Below, in pieces: positions 60,598-64,000 of a stretch of DNA of 64,000 bases; within the stretch, counting starts at the first letter, position 1, and each line of letters begins with the position of its first letter. Both the position numbers and the translations under genes were made by a program. The notes below the pieces were generated by a model. That model did no database searches and was not told the DNA's origin. It was given only the letters and a program-made list of their open reading frames with translations. This DNA comes from CAWJMF01 sp963843945 (lineage in GTDB: Bacteria; Vulcanimicrobiota; Vulcanimicrobiia; Vulcanimicrobiales; Vulcanimicrobiaceae). The stretch is from positions 744,001 to 808,000 of the forward strand of contig CAWJMF010000002.1 in assembly GCA_963843945.1 (NCBI GenBank). Reading direction: 5' to 3'.

Positions 60598-61629
60598 TTA
60601 CGACGCCTGCGCCCGCAGCCGGCGACCGCGTCCGGCCAGCCCGCGCTCGACGAGCAGTTCGAGAATCTGTACCCCGTTGGTCGCGGCGCCCTTGCGCGTC
60701 TGGTCGCCCACAACCCAAAGCTGGAAGTGACGGCGCGAATCGCCCTCGGCGCGCAGACGCCCGACGTGCACGCGGTCCTCGCCTTCGACCTCGCGCGGCG
60801 TCACGATGCCTTGTCCGTGAAAGACGATGCCGGGCGCGTTCTCAAACGCCTCGGCGAGCTCGGCGACGTCGGTCTCGCGTTCGGTTTCGACGAACACGGC
60901 TTCGCTGTGCGCGAAGCGCACCGGAACGCGCACGGTCGTGGCCGCGACGTGCAGGTCGGCTAAGCCGAGGATCTTGCGCGTCTCTTCGATGACCTTGCGC
61001 TCCTCGCCGCTGTCGCCGTGCTCGTCGAACGAGCCGACTTGCGGGATCACGTTGCGAAAGATCGGCGCGACGAAGGGCGACTCGGCGCTCAGCTCGAGCT
61101 GCGCGAGTTCCAAGCGCTCTTCGACGTCGAGCGCTTCTAGACCGGCGCGGCCGGCGCCGCTGACCGCTTGATACGTGGCAACGCGAACGCTGCGCAGGCC
61201 GGCGGTGCGCTCGATCGGCGCGACGCCCATCGTCAAGACGATCGCCGTGCAATTCGCGACCGGAAAGATCCGGTGCCCGGCACGCACCGCGCCGGGATTG
61301 ACCTCGGGCACGACGAGCGGCACGTCCGGCGCCATCCGGAACGTCGCGCTGTTGTCGATGACGAGCGCACCGCCGTCGAGGCAAGGCTGCGTCAGTTCGG
61401 CGCTCGCATCGTCGCTCGACGCGAAGAACACGACGTCGTAGCCGCCCTCGCGCAACGCTTCCGGCGTCGCTGCGGCAATCGCGCGCGCTTGGCCGCGGAA
61501 GACGATCGGCTCGGGGCGCGGGCGCGAAGCGAACGCGTCGAGTTCGTCGATTGCGACCGCGCGCGCTTCGAGCACGCGCAGAATCGTTTCACCGACCACT
61601 CCGGTCACGCCGACCACCGCTACCTTCAC
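60598..61629 (-). CDS. asd: Aspartate-semialdehyde dehydrogenase
   Basis: The 343-residue enzyme reduces aspartyl phosphate. It begins with VAVVGVTGVVGETILRVLEA (NADP loop), then FFASSDDASAELTQPCLDGG, ALVIDNSATFRMAPDVPLVV, FPVANCTAIVLTMGVAP with the catalytic cysteine, TYQAVSGAGRAGLEALDVEE and RVPVRFAHSEAVFVETERET. Normal length, no breaks. The start overlaps the dapB stop by 4 bases, so both are coupled. Confidence 0.95.
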   Translation of the reverse strand: MKVAVVGVTGVVGETILRVLEARAVAIDELDAFASRPRPEPIVFRGQARAIAAATPEALREGGYDVVFFASSDDASAELTQPCLDGGALVIDNSATFRMAPDVPLVVPEVNPGAVRAGHRIFPVANCTAIVLTMGVAPIERTAGLRSVRVATYQAVSGAGRAGLEALDVEERLELAQLELSAESPFVAPIFRNVIPQVGSFDEHGDSGEERKVIEETRKILGLADLHVAATTVRVPVRFAHSEAVFVETERETDVAELAEAFENAPGIVFHGQGIVTPREVEGEDRVHVGRLRAEGDSRRHFQLWVVGDQTRKGAATNGVQILELLVERGLAGRGRRLRAQAS

Positions 61630-62393
61630 GAACCTTCCTCTTTCATCAAACCGTCGAGTCCCACGACCAGCTCTCGCCGGCTACGCACGGCGCGCACGGC
61701 GAGCAGAATTCCGGCGGCGAACGATTCGCGCGAGAGCGAGTCGTGCCGGATCGTCAGCAGCTCGCCGTCGCCGCCGAACAGCACTTCCTGGTGGGCGACG
61801 AGTCCGCGCAAGCGCACGCTGTGGATCGGGACGTTGCTTCGCCGCGCGGCCGCTTCAATCCGGCGCGCGGTCAGCTTGGCCGTGCCGCTGGGCGCGTCGC
61901 GCTTGCGGTCGTGGTGGTATTCGACGATCTCGGCAGTCGGAAAATAGCGGGCCGCCTCTTCGGCAAAGCGCATCATCAAGACGGCTCCGAGCGCGAAGTT
62001 CGGGACGAGCGCCGCCCCGACGCCTCGGGCGGTGCAGTGCTCGGCGAGACCGCGCTCGTCGTCCTCGCTCCAGCCCGTCGCGCCGACCACCGGCGAGACG
62101 CCCTGCCCCACCGCTCGCCGGGCGATCGCGACGGTCGCCGGATAGAGCGTGAAGTCGACGATGACTTGCGGCTCCTCCGCATCGATCAGCGTGTCGAGTT
62201 CGCCGTACACCGAGCCCGCCGGGCGGGTCAATCCCAGGACGGCGGCGAGCGGTTCGCCGATCCGCGCGCGCGCGAAGGCACCGGCCAGCTCCAGGTCGAG
62301 TGCCGAATCGATCGCGTTGCAGGCGACCCGGCCCATTCGTCCGAGCGCACCCGCGACCGCGACGCGCAGGCGCCCGGCCCGGGCGCTCTCCAG
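61626..62393 (-). CDS. dapB: 4-hydroxy-tetrahydrodipicolinate reductase; start codon unclear
   Basis: The product shows VAVAGALGRMGRVACNAIDS (NAD(P) loop), VIVDFTLYPATVAIARRAVG, VVGATGWSEDDERGL, NFALGAVLMMRFAEEAARYF, and the signature EYHHDRKRDAPSGTAKLTA. It reduces the DapA product. No ATG, GTG or TTG is in frame between the pcrA stop and the conserved VAVAGA. CTG at 62393 or 62369 is possible, or a base error hides the true start. The listed start is the CTG that gives 255 residues, a normal length. It follows pcrA by about 12 bases. Confidence 0.88.
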   Translation of the reverse strand: MESARAGRLRVAVAGALGRMGRVACNAIDSALDLELAGAFARARIGEPLAAVLGLTRPAGSVYGELDTLIDAEEPQVIVDFTLYPATVAIARRAVGQGVSPVVGATGWSEDDERGLAEHCTARGVGAALVPNFALGAVLMMRFAEEAARYFPTAEIVEYHHDRKRDAPSGTAKLTARRIEAAARRSNVPIHSVRLRGLVAHQEVLFGGDGELLTIRHDSLSRESFAAGILLAVRAVRSRRELVVGLDGLMKEEGS

Positions 62394-62404
62394 TTTTGTG
62401 CCCC

Positions 62405-64000
62405 CTAGACCTTCTCGAGCGGAGCGTACTTGAGCATGACCATCTTCTGCCCGACGTTCGGGAAGTTGATCGTCAGCAAACCGTCGCCGCCCGCCCCGGT
62501 GACCGCGGCGACGAGCCCCTCGCCCCACTTGGGATGGCGCACGCGGTCGCCGGGCTGCAAGCCCAGATGGATTCCGGCGCCGGCGGTTTCGTGGATCGAG
62601 ACTTCGCGCCAGCGTCCGCCCGCCGGACGCGGTAAGGGCGCGACCCCGCCGAGCACTTCGACGCTCGGCATCTCGTCCAAGAAGCGCGAACTTCGGATGC
62701 GCGAAGGTGTTGCCGAAGAGCGTGCGGCGCATCGCGTACGACAAGATAGAGGCGATCCATCGCGCGGGTGATGCCGACGTAGGCGAGACGGCGCTCTTCT
62801 TCGAGCTCGGCCATGTCGTTCTGCGCGCGCTGGTTGCGGGAAGACGCCCTCTTCCAGCCCGGTCAGGAACACGATGGGCGAACTCGAGTCCCTTGGCCGC
62901 GTGCATCGTCATCAGGGTGACGAACGACGAGTCCGGATCGAGCGTGTCGAGATCGCTGATGAGCGCGATGTTGGCGAGGAACTGGTCGAGCGAACTATCG
63001 TTGTCGCGGCCTTCGAACTCGCGCGCGACGCCGATGAGCTCTTGCAGGTTCTCGAGGCGCGCGCGCGCGTCGCTGCGTGTCCTCGGCCTGCAGCTCGCGG
63101 ACGTAGCCCGACTCTTCCATCACCGCCACGAGCAGCTCGGAGATCGAGAGCTGGTCGACGCGCGAGCGCAGGTCGGTGATCAGCTCGGCGAAACGCTCGA
63201 GCTCCTTCTGCTTCTTCGGGACCGCACGGCGCAGCAGTCTCCTTGTCGAAGATCGCCTGCCCGACGGAGACGCCCGGCGCTGTTGGCCGCGTCGACCAAG
63301 CTCGCCAGCGTCTGCTGTCCGATGCTGCGGCGCGGCACGTTGACGATGCGCCGGAACGCGACCGCATCCGAAGGGTTCACGATGTAGCGCAGGTACGCGA
63401 TCATGTCTTTGATCTTCGGTGCGCGCGTAGAACCCGACGCCGCCGACGACCCGGTACGGGATGCCTTCGGCTCAGCAGCGCCTCTTCGAAGACGCGCGAC
63501 TGTGCGTTGGTGCGGTAGAGCATCAGGAAGTCGCGGTAGGCCGCGCCGTCGCGGACGTGTTCTTTGATCTTCTCGACGACGTAGCGCGCTTCGATCGCGC
63601 TCGGTCTCGGCCGGGTACGCGGTGATCGGCTCGCCCTCGGCGCGCTTCGTGAAGAGCTTCTTCGCCGAGCGCGATTGGTTGTTGGCGACCAGCTCGTTGG
63701 CGGCCGCGAGGATCGCCTGCGTGCTGCGATAGTTCTCCTCGAGCTTGAAGATCTTCGCGCCGGGGAAGTCTTCTTCGAAGCGCAGGATCATGCTTGATAG
63801 TCGCTGCCGCGCCACGAGTAGATCGACTGATCGTCGTCGCCGACGACCGTGATGTTCTTGTGCTCTTCGGCCAGGATCGCGACACAGGCGGTACTGCGCG
63901 TAGTTGACGTCCTGGTATTCGTCGACCAGGATGTAGCGGAACTTGTTCTGGTAGCGCGTGCGGACTTCTTCGTCGTTGCTCGAGCAGATCGAATCGTCTG
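62405..64000 (-). CDS. pcrA: PcrA/UvrD-type DNA helicase, C-terminal part; N-terminus beyond window; many +1 breaks
   Basis: The visible part covers most of a superfamily 1A helicase. From the right it reads YILVDEYQDVNYAQYR (Walker B), ITVVGDDDQSIYSWRG (motif III region), IFKLEENYRSTQAILAAANE (motif IV), YLRYIVNPSDAVAFRRIVNV, MTMHAAKGLEF (motif V), ERRLAYVGITRAMDRLYL (motif VI), and the C-terminal tail GDRVRHPKWGEGLVAAVTGA to LKYAPLEKV, typical of PcrA. It unwinds DNA in repair and plasmid replication. At least four extra bases in 62,690-62,880 and more up to 63,900 must be removed to read it. The gene continues past 64000. Confidence 0.85.

Overview
The window is a GC-rich, densely packed bacterial chromosome segment of the size and gene content of a free-living bacterium. 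It carries lysine/DAP, riboflavin and purine biosynthesis, PcrA, HolA, TsaD and ThrRS genes, plus four tRNAs. The secreted fraction includes NHL-type beta-propeller lipoproteins with an 'N-G-N-x-x-P' repeat, a GloVer-repeat protein, a FecR-TPR protein and an Asn/Tyr/Gly-rich surface protein. From memory this combination fits an uncultured lineage such as Candidatus Eremiobacterota (WPS-2). That is inference; no 16S rRNA gene is present to test it.

Layout. 0-9 kb is accessory: a broken flavoprotein gene, an ATP-grasp gene, a FecR-TPR protein, a STAS protein, small lipoproteins, a rifampicin-monooxygenase-like flavoprotein, tRNA-Phe and a broken glycosyltransferase. 9-18.8 kb holds propeller proteins, a nitroreductase, tRNA-Asp, two tRNA-Val, a thioesterase, a cyclopropane synthase, a TPP enzyme, an aldo/keto reductase and a small transporter. 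18.9-27 kb has thrS, secreted proteins, tsaD, purN-purM and pepA. 28-43.4 kb is a long minus-strand purine cluster, read purB, purC-purE-like fusion, purL, purQ, extended purS, purP, a secreted unknown, a second purP-like gene, a second secreted unknown, guaA, purD, a Bax-inhibitor-like gene and purF. 43.4-48.4 kb has a lipoprotein, holA, mtnA, ribH and ribBA. 48.5-54.7 kb has malonyl-CoA decarboxylase, two zinc alcohol dehydrogenases, ribE, ribD, DUF427 and comF. 54.7-64 kb has a truncated dehalogenase-like gene, a PPi-type phosphofructokinase, a sugar nucleotidyltransferase, a WecG-type transferase, dapA, lysC, asd, dapB and the C-terminal part of pcrA.

Most interesting biology. (1) RibBA begins with an added XRE-type helix-turn-helix domain, and its own promoter is covered by a near-perfect inverted repeat. 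This looks like a self-regulating riboflavin enzyme. (2) The purine operon of this bacterium contains an archaeal-type PurP (ATP/formate-dependent AICAR formylation) next to a second PurP-like protein with an altered glycine loop. It also has a double-length PurS and a PurC fused to a PurE-like domain that lacks the usual motifs. Two exported proteins of unknown function sit inside the same operon.

Caution. Many clearly essential genes (thrS, guaA, purP, purQ, purL, purC, ribD, pcrA, probably lysC) are interrupted by single extra bases, about 28 events that can all be read as +1. I read these as insertion errors in the assembly, not as pseudogenes, and annotate the genes as whole with the break points noted. 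The flavoprotein gene at the left end differs: it has single-base losses and an internal stop.
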